A stretch of 64,000 nt of DNA, from NCBI GenBank assembly GCA_002316275.1, contig DCDE01000009.1:1-64000 (forward strand), given 5' to 3'. This DNA comes from Caldifarciminota bacterium UBA1063. GTDB lineage: Bacteria > Hydrothermota > Hydrothermia > UBA1063. Positions 50,008 to 58,466 of this stretch are shown in pieces. A model generated the notes under the pieces. That model ran no database searches, was not told where the DNA came from, and was given only the letters and a program-made list of their open reading frames with translations. The stretch's first letter is position 1; each line of letters starts with the position of its first letter. A program made the position numbers and the translations under genes.

Positions 50008-51240
50008 ATGAAGAAATGGATTGGTATTGTGGTAATCTTATTTGGTATTTCAATGGCTCAGGAACCTGAACCAGTTGATTCAGCTAAAATATGGTTTTCC
50101 ATTGGAGTTGACTACTTGAATAAAAACATGTATGAAGATGCACTCAGAAATTTTAAGAGGGCACTTAAGTTTAATCCCAATTTTATACCTGCTCATCTTG
50201 ATATGGCAAGGGCTTATCTTGGCATTGGAACAAACTACCTTTCAAGAGGTTTGGCTGATAGTTCTAATATTTATATTGATTCTGCGGAGGTAGTTTACAG
50301 ATCAATCTCTTCTATTGACTCTACGGATTCCAGAGGATGGCAAGGCTTGGGATTCATATACAGCACGATTAAGAACGATCCTCAAAAAGCTGTTGAATTT
50401 TATAATATGGCACTTTCTCTCGATCCAGAGAATGTGGATGCCGTTTATGGATTAGCAAAGACTTACGAAAACTTAGGGGAAAAGGAGAAGGCTGATAGTG
50501 TATATAAAACGGCAATTACTAAAAACCCTAATAGTGTGAGTATTAATTATTCTTATGGCTTATTTCTTGTGGAACTTTCAAGATTTGATGAGGCAATTCC
50601 ATATCTTGAGAAAGCTTATGAAATTGGGATTGAAGATGTAGATAGGCTGAAGGAAGTTTTAAATGCAATTGTAAGGGCAAGTCTTCAAGTTGGTAAAACC
50701 AACAAGGACTACTTTAACAAGGCAGTTCATTATTCTAACATACTTATTGAGTTAGATTCTTTAAATTTCGTATACTACATTGACAGGGGTGATGCGTATG
50801 CAGGATTGGGGCGATCTAACCAGGCTCTCAAAGATTATGACAAGTCTATAGAACTTTCCGGAGGTAACCCTGCTGCTTACATTAAAAAAGCAATGTACCT
50901 TACATATGACTTAAAAAGGTATAACGATGCGATTTCCGTACTCCAGAACTTATTAGAATCAGAAAATTTAAGCGATTATTATAGAGCTCTCGGCAATTTC
51001 CTTCTTGGTGATTGTTATTTTAACGTTGGAAATGCGAACTATCAGGCTGCTAAAGCCCGTAGCAATAGAGATGGTGCCGGAGATGCTGTTAGGTATTATG
51101 AAAGGGCAAAGGAGGCATATAACACTGCGCTCAGGTATGCAGACGCTTCACTAAGGGATCAAATTGCCAGGAGATTAGACCTTGCTGAAAGTAATAGATC
51201 CAAAGCCTTTGGGGTGTGGAAAGGCATTGAGCCATGGTGA
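50008..51240 (+). CDS. Exported TPR-repeat protein
   Basis: A signal peptide (MKKWIGIVVILFGISMAQ) is followed by about nine TPR-like helix pairs across 390 residues (for example YLNKNMYEDALRNFKRALKFNPNFIPAHLDMARAYL and DPQKAVEFYNMALSLDPENVDAVYGLAKTYENLG). TPRs mediate protein contacts, and this one should be periplasmic. No enzymatic domain is seen. The frame opens at 49948, but AAAAGGAGG before ATG 50008 sets the start. It overlaps the HNH gene by 14 nt. Confidence 0.87.
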   Translation: MKKWIGIVVILFGISMAQEPEPVDSAKIWFSIGVDYLNKNMYEDALRNFKRALKFNPNFIPAHLDMARAYLGIGTNYLSRGLADSSNIYIDSAEVVYRSISSIDSTDSRGWQGLGFIYSTIKNDPQKAVEFYNMALSLDPENVDAVYGLAKTYENLGEKEKADSVYKTAITKNPNSVSINYSYGLFLVELSRFDEAIPYLEKAYEIGIEDVDRLKEVLNAIVRASLQVGKTNKDYFNKAVHYSNILIELDSLNFVYYIDRGDAYAGLGRSNQALKDYDKSIELSGGNPAAYIKKAMYLTYDLKRYNDAISVLQNLLESENLSDYYRALGNFLLGDCYFNVGNANYQAAKARSNRDGAGDAVRYYERAKEAYNTALRYADASLRDQIARRLDLAESNRSKAFGVWKGIEPW

Positions 51241-51742
51241 TGTTTTAGTACTAAATTACGATTATACGCCTCTTGACGTTTTAAGCGTTAGAAAAGCGGT
51301 TAGGCTTGTTGTATTAAAAAAGGCTGAAGCGGTGTATTACCAGGATGGGCTTTATTGGAGAGCTGAAAACTTAACTGTAAGGCTTCCAAGTGTATTAAGG
51401 CTACGGTATCATATTCCTTTGAAATATAGAGAAGTCCCACTTACTAAGAAGAATATACTTAGAAGGGATGGTTTCACATGTCAGTATTGCGGCTCCAATC
51501 AGGGGCCAATGACCGTTGACCATGTAATTCCAAAGCGGCTTGGTGGGGCGGATACATGGAATAATCTTGTTTGTGCCTGTTTCAAATGTAACAATAGGAA
51601 AGGAGATAACGTTCCCGAAGAGGCTGGTATGAAGTTGTTAAGGGTACCGAAACGTCCAACATATTTAACTTTACTATTCACCAGCATCAAAGTTACCGAT
51701 GACAGATGGAAGGAATTTTTGTTTGAATTGTGGTTACAATAA
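51227..51742 (+). CDS. HNH endonuclease family protein
   Basis: This 171-aa protein has the common housekeeping HNH architecture. It begins VLVLNYDYTPLDVLSVRKAVRLVVL and has RRDGFTCQYCG, TVDHVIPKRLGGADTWNNLVCACFKCNNRKGD with the HNH residues and two zinc CxxC pairs. Such proteins are encoded in many genomes as single genes; the target is not defined. The frame opens at 51182, but TTG 51227 follows GGAAAGG by a few nt and the family starts there, so it is preferred. Confidence 0.85.
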   Translation: MSHGDVLVLNYDYTPLDVLSVRKAVRLVVLKKAEAVYYQDGLYWRAENLTVRLPSVLRLRYHIPLKYREVPLTKKNILRRDGFTCQYCGSNQGPMTVDHVIPKRLGGADTWNNLVCACFKCNNRKGDNVPEEAGMKLLRVPKRPTYLTLLFTSIKVTDDRWKEFLFELWLQ

Positions 51743-52929
51743 TTGTACTTTTATTGTGGGCTTCTCCCGAGTTTTTTGTGCGTTCGAGATTTATTAATGA
51801 CAGTACACTGGATACGATTACAAGAGACGTTGATGTAACATTGCCTGACACAGTATTGGCAAGACTTATCTCAGAGAGAATGATTTCATACCTTGAAAAT
51901 TATGGGGTTATCAATCCAGAAATAAATGTTCAGATTGAGGATAGTAACGATGAGCGGCATTTTATATTTGATGTTGAGAATGAAAACATCATTTTTTTTG
52001 ACCGAGCATCTATTCAAATCGGCGACAAAATCAGAAGTTATAAATGGTGTTACAAGGATTTCTTATACAATGGGGTCTACCTTGGGAAAAAGTTTCAGGA
52101 GACTTCTAACTTTCTCTCAACTCTTGGCGTCTTTGAAGTGAAGGATTATTATTTTGCGAAGAATGAGGATAACGAGTGGAATTTTGTTGTTGTGGGGAAC
52201 CGTGATTTCAGTCCCCCGGTTTTTCTATGTGCCTATGAGCAAAATGTTTTTTCCGCATTTGCAAAGATTGGGATGACTTCATTAAATATTTACCCATTAA
52301 AATTTGCGTTTTCTTTCAATTTAAAAGGGAAAGACTTTAATAACCTTAATGCTGAAATTTTGTTCCCCCTGTCTATTTCCCGTGGGCTATATCTTAAATT
52401 GAAAGGTGGTTACGGTGCTTCAGCAAGTTTTTTTAACGTATCGACAGGAGGAGCGTCAAATAATGTGGATATCAGCGCTAATTTTGGATGGAAGATGGGA
52501 CAGCCATTTATAGGTTTTAAAGCTGCTTTAGATAGAAAAGAATTTCGAACTATTATTAATGGTCAGTACGGAGCAGCCCTTCAACACTTGATTTTTGTGG
52601 AGTATGAGAAGCAGGGGACCTTCTCTCCTGGGTTTACCATATTAAAGACAAACATAATTGAGAAATATCCGTTCAAAACTGGGTATGTGTCAGTTAAATT
52701 AGGTAAACCGATTATCGAACTCTCCTTGAAACTTTTTGGAGTTGTACTTTCAAGAACTTTTACTAATCCCGGAAGCACAGGACTTGGATTCTCTCTACCG
52801 ATAAGTTTCGGGAACATTTACTTTGGGTTTTCCTTAAATGATGGTGGCGACTTTCTACGGGACCTTAATATTGAATTTTTTTTGTTTAGGAAATCGCTTT
52901 CATTTGATTATCTTTCAGAGTTTAATTAA
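51730..52929 (+). CDS. Hypothetical Omp85-like outer-membrane protein
   Basis: This 399-aa protein starts at GTG 51730 with a short signal-like segment (TIIVLLLWASPEFF). Residues 40-95 read like a POTRA unit (ERMISYLENYGVINPEINVQIED followed by a beta pair and IQIGDKIRSY). Residues 170-399 are strand-rich with alternating hydrophobicity and Gly (GLYLKLKGGYGASASFF, IYFGFSLNDGG), as in a barrel. This recalls short Omp85/TamA proteins, but I cannot identify the family firmly. It overlaps the HNH gene by 13 nt and precedes hppA. Confidence 0.6.
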   Translation: MVTIIVLLLWASPEFFVRSRFINDSTLDTITRDVDVTLPDTVLARLISERMISYLENYGVINPEINVQIEDSNDERHFIFDVENENIIFFDRASIQIGDKIRSYKWCYKDFLYNGVYLGKKFQETSNFLSTLGVFEVKDYYFAKNEDNEWNFVVVGNRDFSPPVFLCAYEQNVFSAFAKIGMTSLNIYPLKFAFSFNLKGKDFNNLNAEILFPLSISRGLYLKLKGGYGASASFFNVSTGGASNNVDISANFGWKMGQPFIGFKAALDRKEFRTIINGQYGAALQHLIFVEYEKQGTFSPGFTILKTNIIEKYPFKTGYVSVKLGKPIIELSLKLFGVVLSRTFTNPGSTGLGFSLPISFGNIYFGFSLNDGGDFLRDLNIEFFLFRKSLSFDYLSEFN

Positions 52930-52957
52930 AATTATCTAACTTCCGAGGGAGGGAAGA

Positions 52958-55108
52958 ATGGAGTATAGTTATTTATTCTGGTTTGCACCATTGGGATCAA
53001 TTCTTGCCTTACTATTTGCAGTATATCTAAGTAAATCTGTCTACAAGGAAGATGAAGGACTTCCAGTGATGAGGGAAATCGCCAATGCTGTTCGAGAAGG
53101 TGCAACGGCTTACTTAAAGAGGCAATATCTTGTAGTTACAATATTTTTTGTCATAACATTTTTAATACTTCTGGTTTTGGCTCTTTATGATTTTCAGCCA
53201 ATTTTCGTTCCCTTCGCTTTCATCACCGGGGGCTTCTTCTCCGGACTTTCTGGGTACATAGGCATGAGTGTTGCTACACGTGCAAGTTCCAGAACTGCAA
53301 ATGCTGCGAGGAGCAGTTTAAATAAGGCTCTTCGGGTCGCCTTCAAGGCTGGTGCAGTTATGGGGATGGTGGTAGTGGGACTCGCCCTTCTTGATATTAG
53401 TATATGGTTTTCTTTCCTTAAATGGTACTATGGAACAGTGCAGGGATTTGCTGGAAATGAACTTATGGATGCTATTACTTTTACAATGCTGAGTTTTGGA
53501 ATGGGTGCCTCTTCTCAGGCTCTTTTTGCACGTGTAGGAGGTGGCATATTTACAAAAGCTGCTGATGTTGGGGCAGATCTTGTCGGAAAGGCTGAGATAG
53601 GTATTCCCGAAGATGACCCGCGGAACCCTGCAGTTATTGCTGATAATGTGGGAGATAATGTGGGGGATGTTGCTGGCATGGGGGCAGATCTTTATGAATC
53701 TTATGCAGGTTCTTTGATTGCTACCATGTCTCTTGCTGCTTCTGCAAAACTTGGTTTTAGAGGAGTTGTGCTTCCAATGGTTATTGCAGGAATTGGAGTG
53801 ATAGCATCTATCATAGGTACTTTCTTTGTTAGCACAAAGGAGGATGTCTCGCAAAAAGCACTCCTTGCGGCCTTAAGACGTGGAGTATGGGGCACGTCTT
53901 TACTTGTGGTTATTTTTTCATATTTAGCATGCCGTTTTATATTGCCACCGGAGCACTTCGGTATATACTGGGCAATAGTTGCTGGGCTTGTGGCAGGTGT
54001 CCTAATAGGGTTCTTCACCGAGTATTACACTTCCGATAATTATAAGCCTACCATTTTAGTCGCAAGGTCATCCTTGACGGGGCATGCGACGGTTGTAATA
54101 GAGGGGATTGCAAATGGGATGTTTTCTACGTTAATTCCAGTGATTTCAGTTGTAGCTGCTATTTTAGTTAGTTTCTTCGTTTCAGGTGGCTTACATAGTG
54201 CTTCTCTTGGTCTTTATGGGATTGGCCTTGCTGCAGTTGGTATGCTCTCAACACTTGGGATCACCCTTGCTACAGATGCTTATGGTCCTGTTGCTGATAA
54301 CGCCGGTGGAAATGCAGAAATGTCACACTTACCAGAGGAGGTGAGGAAGAGGACCGATGCCCTTGATGGCCTCGGTAATACCACGGCGGCTACTGGTAAA
54401 GGTTTTGCAATAGGTTCTGCGGCTTTGACAGCCCTTGCGTTAATTGCAGCATACTGGAATGATGTTTCTCTGTGGGTAGAAAAGCTTGGCCTTTCAAGTA
54501 ATGATAATTTCATGACATTTATTGTACCCGTGCTTACGGATCCGCTAACTATTTGTGGTGTTTTCATTGGGGCAATGATGCCGTTTCTATTTTCTTCAAT
54601 GACTTTAAAAGCTGTTGGGAGAGCTGCTCAGAGCATAGTAGAAGAAGTAAGAAGGCAGTTTAAGGAGATAGTTGGCCTCCTTGAGGGTTCTGCGAAGCCT
54701 GACTATGCAAGGGCGGTTTATATTTGTACTCGAACTGCTCAAAAAGAAATGATTGCACCAGCTCTTACGGCTATCGTTGTTCCTATAATTGTTGGTCTTC
54801 TGATGGGGCCATCCGGTGTTATAGGTCTTCTCTGTGGAGCTCTTGCAAGTGGGTTTGTGGTGGCACTTTTTATGGCTAATTCAGGTGCTTCATGGGACAA
54901 TGCAAAAAAGTATATTGAGAAAGGTAATTTTGGCGGGAAGGGAAGTGAAGCCCATAGAGCAGGCATTACAGGTGATACAGTGGGTGATCCCTTTAAGGAT
55001 ACTGCTGGGCCTTCACTTAATATTCTTATAAAGCTGATGTCTATGGTTTCAATAGTTTTTGCAGGGTTTGTAGTTAAGTATTCACTTGTGAGGTTTATAA
55101 TAAAATGA
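52958..55108 (+). CDS. hppA: Membrane-bound ion-pumping pyrophosphatase
   Basis: This 716-aa polytopic enzyme (about 16 membrane helices) hydrolyses pyrophosphate to pump H+ or Na+. Active-site motifs are present: GGGIFTKAADVGADLVGKAE, DDPRNPAVIADNVGDNVGD, DAYGPVADNAGGNAEM, and the C-terminal GDTVGDPFKDTAGPSLNIL. The stretch GNTTAATGKGFAIGSA carries Ala and Gly at the positions that are Lys and Thr in K+-independent enzymes, so it should be K+-dependent. Whether it pumps H+ or Na+ cannot be read here. The stop overlaps prs by 4 nt; prs uses ATP and yields PRPP, a pyrophosphate-releasing precursor. Confidence 0.96.
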   Translation: MEYSYLFWFAPLGSILALLFAVYLSKSVYKEDEGLPVMREIANAVREGATAYLKRQYLVVTIFFVITFLILLVLALYDFQPIFVPFAFITGGFFSGLSGYIGMSVATRASSRTANAARSSLNKALRVAFKAGAVMGMVVVGLALLDISIWFSFLKWYYGTVQGFAGNELMDAITFTMLSFGMGASSQALFARVGGGIFTKAADVGADLVGKAEIGIPEDDPRNPAVIADNVGDNVGDVAGMGADLYESYAGSLIATMSLAASAKLGFRGVVLPMVIAGIGVIASIIGTFFVSTKEDVSQKALLAALRRGVWGTSLLVVIFSYLACRFILPPEHFGIYWAIVAGLVAGVLIGFFTEYYTSDNYKPTILVARSSLTGHATVVIEGIANGMFSTLIPVISVVAAILVSFFVSGGLHSASLGLYGIGLAAVGMLSTLGITLATDAYGPVADNAGGNAEMSHLPEEVRKRTDALDGLGNTTAATGKGFAIGSAALTALALIAAYWNDVSLWVEKLGLSSNDNFMTFIVPVLTDPLTICGVFIGAMMPFLFSSMTLKAVGRAAQSIVEEVRRQFKEIVGLLEGSAKPDYARAVYICTRTAQKEMIAPALTAIVVPIIVGLLMGPSGVIGLLCGALASGFVVALFMANSGASWDNAKKYIEKGNFGGKGSEAHRAGITGDTVGDPFKDTAGPSLNILIKLMSMVSIVFAGFVVKYSLVRFIIK

Positions 55109-56049
55109 CAAATCCCGGAGAAATTAAGTTAATCAGCGGCACTCATTCCAGAGTGTTATTAGAAGCCGTTTCAAAATACCTTGGCATTGACCTATGTGAC
55201 CACGAGGTGACGCGTTTTAGAGACGGTGAAATTAGGGTTCAAGTTAAGGAGAGTGTTAGAGGTCATGATGTGTTTGTAATCCAGTCGACAGAGCCACCGT
55301 CGGATAACCTGCTGGAATTGTTACTCTTAGTTGATGCTGTGAAGCGTGCTTCTGCAAAAAGGATTACTGCTGTTGTCCCCTACTTTGGATATGCTCGCCA
55401 GGACAGAAAGGATCAGCCCAGAGTCCCAATTTCTGCGAAACTTATTGCGAATTTGATACAGGTTGCCGGTACTTCAAGGGTTCTTTCCTTAGACTTACAT
55501 GCGGACCAAATTCAAGGTTTTTTTGATATACCAGTTGATAATCTTTATGCGACACCAGTTTTTAAAGGGTACTTTGATAATCTGGACGCGAATGAAGACC
55601 TTGTTGTCGCTCCTGATGTTGGGGCTACTAAGAGAGCCAGGGCATTTGCGAGGAGACTCGGGAATGTCCCTATTGCACTTATTGATAAGAGGCGTCCCGA
55701 ACCCAACAAGGCTGAGGTAGTTAATGTTGTTGGAGATGTTGCAGGTAAAAGGTGCCTTCTAGTCGATGATATTATTGATACTGGAAGTACCATTGTAGAG
55801 GCAGCAAAAGCACTGATTGAAAATGGTGCTAAAGAGGTTAGGGTAGTTGCCACCCATGCATTATTTTCAGATGATTGTGTGGAAAAGATAGAAAAGTCTG
55901 AAATTGCAGAAGTCGTAGTAACTGATTCGGTCCCGAGGGTGCTTACTCTGAATCATGATAAAATTAAAGTTCTATCGATAGCACCTTTAATTGGGGATGC
56001 AATTAGAAGAATTCATGAAGAACTCTCCGTAAGTTCGCTGTTTATTTAA
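55105..56049 (+). CDS. prs: Ribose-phosphate pyrophosphokinase
   Basis: Prs (314 aa) makes PRPP for purines, pyrimidines, histidine and tryptophan. Motifs: SGTHSRVLLEAVSKYLG, DGEIRVQVKESVRGHDVFVIQST, VVPYFGYARQDRKDQPRVPIS, DLHADQIQGFFDIPVDNLYA, and the PRPP loop CLLVDDIIDTGSTI. Length is standard. It overlaps hppA by 4 nt and feeds purF in the same window. Confidence 0.97.
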   Translation: MTNPGEIKLISGTHSRVLLEAVSKYLGIDLCDHEVTRFRDGEIRVQVKESVRGHDVFVIQSTEPPSDNLLELLLLVDAVKRASAKRITAVVPYFGYARQDRKDQPRVPISAKLIANLIQVAGTSRVLSLDLHADQIQGFFDIPVDNLYATPVFKGYFDNLDANEDLVVAPDVGATKRARAFARRLGNVPIALIDKRRPEPNKAEVVNVVGDVAGKRCLLVDDIIDTGSTIVEAAKALIENGAKEVRVVATHALFSDDCVEKIEKSEIAEVVVTDSVPRVLTLNHDKIKVLSIAPLIGDAIRRIHEELSVSSLFI

Positions 56050-56067
56050 ATTTTAGAGGAGGATATT

Positions 56068-56697
56068 ATGGAGCTTGAAGTAAAATTGAGAGATAAAACA
56101 GGGAAGGAGGCTTCTAAGAAACTAAGAAGGAATGGCTGGATTCCCGGAGTAGTCTATGGTGCTGGTGAAAAAAATCTTCATGTTATGGCTTCAGCTGATC
56201 AAATTCAGAATATTATGAAAGAGATGCACGGTGCGACGAAGGTATTAAAGATGAAACTTGGTGGGAAGCATAAAGATGTTTTTTTGAAACATATTGACAG
56301 AGATCCGGTGACAGGTAAAGTAATTCATGTTGATCTTCAAGTGGTACACAAAGGCGAGGAGATCCATGTTGAGGTACCTGTGGAAATTCAGGGCACTGCC
56401 AAAGGTACAAAGCTGGGAGGTGTACTTGAAGTTATACACTGGCGCATTCCTGTAAGAGGTGATATTACAAAAATTCCGCCAAGTATAGAAATCGATGTAT
56501 CTGATCTTGATATTAATGATTCAATTCATGTAAGAGATTTGAAACTCGATGTGGTGAAACCCTTACTGAATGAAGACGAGGCAATTGTTGTTGTCTTACC
56601 TCCTAAGAAGATGGAAGAAGAGAAACCCGTTGAAGCTGAGATAGAGGCTGAAGAAGCTGCGGGAGAAGAAGAGGAAGAGGGCGAAGGCGAAAAGTAG
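56068..56697 (+). CDS. rplY: 50S ribosomal protein L25/general stress protein Ctc
   Basis: This 209-aa protein is the two-domain (TL5/Ctc) form of L25, binding 5S rRNA. The N-terminal domain starts LEVKLRDKTGKEASKKLRRNGWIPGVVYGAG and includes HIDRDPVTGKVIHVDLQVV. The C-terminal domain (about 95-190) has the beta-rich pattern DLDINDSIHVRDL. It ends in an acidic Glu-rich tail. AGAGGAGG precedes ATG 56068. It lies before pth, a frequent pairing. Confidence 0.94.
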   Translation: MELEVKLRDKTGKEASKKLRRNGWIPGVVYGAGEKNLHVMASADQIQNIMKEMHGATKVLKMKLGGKHKDVFLKHIDRDPVTGKVIHVDLQVVHKGEEIHVEVPVEIQGTAKGTKLGGVLEVIHWRIPVRGDITKIPPSIEIDVSDLDINDSIHVRDLKLDVVKPLLNEDEAIVVVLPPKKMEEEKPVEAEIEAEEAAGEEEEEGEGEK

Positions 56698-56707
56698 ACA
56701 CTTCAGT

Positions 56708-57283
56708 GTGAGGATATTTCTTGTTGGTTTAGGAAATGCAGATAAGTTGTATGTGAATACAAGGCATAATATTGGTCATATCTTTATAGATTACGTTGTA
56801 AAGGAGCTTGGTTTAAATTTAATTGCTGGAAAAGGTGAATATGCCTATACGGGCGTTGGTAACTTCTTTATATTCAAAAATCTCACGTATATGAACGTTT
56901 CAGGATCTGCTGTTAAGAAGATTGCACAAGATTTTAATATCGAAGTTGAAAAGGAGCTGTTTATCTGTCACGATGATCTTGATATGGCTCCTTACACTGT
57001 GAAGGCAAAGTACGGGGGAGGTTCCGGAGGGCATAAAGGGATTGAATCGTGTATTTTCCACCTCGAGACAGAAAACTTCTACAGAGTAAAATTTGGGATA
57101 GGTAAATCGGTGTCTCTTGAGCCTAAAGAATATGTGCTCTCACCACTGAGTCCCGACGAATTGATTCTCTTTGAAGAATCCTTTAAGATTGCCTTTGATG
57201 GTTTGAATATTATGGTGAAAGAAGGCATTGGTAAAGGAATTACCTATATCAACACAAAGGGAAGACGTTTGGCTGATGGATAA
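56708..57283 (+). CDS. pth: Peptidyl-tRNA hydrolase
   Basis: Pth (191 aa) cleaves peptidyl-tRNA released from stalled ribosomes. Evidence: VGLGNADKLYVNTRHNIGH with the catalytic His, LTYMNVSGSAVKKIA, ICHDDLDMAPYTVKAKYGGGSGGHKGIESC with the catalytic Asp, and RVKFGIGKSVSLEPKEYVLSPLS. The usual GLGNPG is GLGNAD here. It starts at GTG 56708. Confidence 0.95.
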   Translation: MRIFLVGLGNADKLYVNTRHNIGHIFIDYVVKELGLNLIAGKGEYAYTGVGNFFIFKNLTYMNVSGSAVKKIAQDFNIEVEKELFICHDDLDMAPYTVKAKYGGGSGGHKGIESCIFHLETENFYRVKFGIGKSVSLEPKEYVLSPLSPDELILFEESFKIAFDGLNIMVKEGIGKGITYINTKGRRLADG

Positions 57284-57506
57284 CTTAGATTTCAGATTTT
57301 GTTATGAGAGAGGCCTTAAGTTTTACCGCGCAGGGAAACTATTCGAAGCGAAATCTTATCTGAGGAGAGCCTTTTTAATATGGCCTTGGGATGCGAATTT
57401 AAAGAGATTGCTTGAAGAAATAGATAAGGAAATAAGCGGTAGATCGAAACAAAAAGGAGTAGAAAACTATGCCAGGGATACGACCAGGAATGGCTTTGAG
57501 ATATGA
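57276..57506 (+). CDS. Small single-TPR protein between pth and efp
   Basis: This 76-aa protein has one TPR-like helix pair (CYERGLKFYRAGKLFEAKSYLRRAFLIWPWDANLKRLLEEID) and a basic tail. ATG 57276 overlaps the pth stop by 8 nt, and the 3' end overlaps efp by 38 nt. The TPR pattern supports it as a real gene; its function is unknown. Confidence 0.6.
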   Translation: MDNLDFRFCYERGLKFYRAGKLFEAKSYLRRAFLIWPWDANLKRLLEEIDKEISGRSKQKGVENYARDTTRNGFEI

Positions 57507-58017
57507 GGGTGAGCTTTATCTTGTAGTGAATTATCAGCATATTCACATGGGTAGGGGTGGCGCAACCATTAGAACAAGGCTGAAGAACCTGATAACAGGT
57601 CAAGTAAAAGAGATTAGCTTGCGAGATTCTGACGAATTTGAGGAAGTGTCATTAGAAAGAAAAAGTGCGCATTTATCCTATATTGAGGGAGAAAATTATC
57701 ATTTTTTAGAATCGGATACGTTCGAGGACATTACATTTACACGGGATCACCTTGGGGATGCAATATACTATCTTAAGGAGGGGGATGAAGTAACCGTTCT
57801 TTATGCTGATGGTGGTCCAATCAATATCGAACTCCCTACTTATGTTGTTCTCGAGGTGGTGGAAACGGACCCGGGGCTTAGGGGTGACACTGCCTCTGGT
57901 GGGTCCAAGCCTGCTAAGCTTGAGACTGGTCTTGTTATTCAGGTGCCACTGTTTGTTAAGGTTGGAGATAAGTTGAAGATTGATACAAGAACAGGGGAGT
58001 ACATTGAGAGGGTTTAG
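57469..58017 (+). CDS. efp: Elongation factor P
   Basis: EF-P (182 aa) relieves ribosome stalling at polyproline stretches. The three OB-like domains are present, with the signature DTATGGTKPAKLETG represented by DTASGGSKPAKLETGLVIQVPLF. The modification loop reads HIHMGRGGATIRTRLKN: Arg29 stands where many EF-Ps have the modified Lys (KPGKG). AAAAAGGAG precedes ATG 57469. It is followed by accB, a common arrangement. Confidence 0.95.
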   Translation: MPGIRPGMALRYEGELYLVVNYQHIHMGRGGATIRTRLKNLITGQVKEISLRDSDEFEEVSLERKSAHLSYIEGENYHFLESDTFEDITFTRDHLGDAIYYLKEGDEVTVLYADGGPINIELPTYVVLEVVETDPGLRGDTASGGSKPAKLETGLVIQVPLFVKVGDKLKIDTRTGEYIERV

Positions 58018-58019
58018 TT

Positions 58020-58466
58020 ATGAAAACTAAGGATTTAGAAAAGTTGCTCGCCTTTATGGATGAGCATGGGCTTCAGGAACTTGAACTCAGCCGCCTTTTT
58101 TATCGTATAAGGATTAAAAAGTGTTCTGGGTTGGAAAATGAAAGGGTGTATGAAATCTCGAGTGGTAAAGCGGGAAATGTAAGGGTAGTTGAAGCAGAGA
58201 GAAAAGAGGAAGCTGATGATCGTTATCACAAAATTCTTTCCCCTATGGTAGGCACCTTTTATAGGAGTCCTTCTCCCGGTGCAGAGCCTTTCGTAAACGA
58301 AGGTGATACGGTTAAAAAGGGCCAGGTGCTCTGTATTATTGAGGCAATGAAAGTGATGAACGAGATTGAGTCTGATGTTTCAGGTAGAGTGGTAAAGATA
58401 CTAGTTGAAAACGGTAAACCCGTGGAGTATAACCAACCTCTTTTCCTGATTGAAGCAGAAATTTGA
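58020..58466 (+). CDS. accB: Acetyl-CoA carboxylase biotin carboxyl carrier protein
   Basis: This 148-aa AccB has an N-terminal helical segment, a short linker and a biotinyl domain. The domain reads LSPMVGTFYRSPSPGAEPFVNEGDTVKKGQ, with the biotinylated lysine K111 in EAMKVMNEIESD. It carries CO2 between AccC and the carboxyltransferase. Its usual partner accC lies elsewhere (near 12 kb), and the next gene is a tRNA nucleotidyltransferase overlapping by 4 nt. Confidence 0.95.
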   Translation: MKTKDLEKLLAFMDEHGLQELELSRLFYRIRIKKCSGLENERVYEISSGKAGNVRVVEAERKEEADDRYHKILSPMVGTFYRSPSPGAEPFVNEGDTVKKGQVLCIIEAMKVMNEIESDVSGRVVKILVENGKPVEYNQPLFLIEAEI

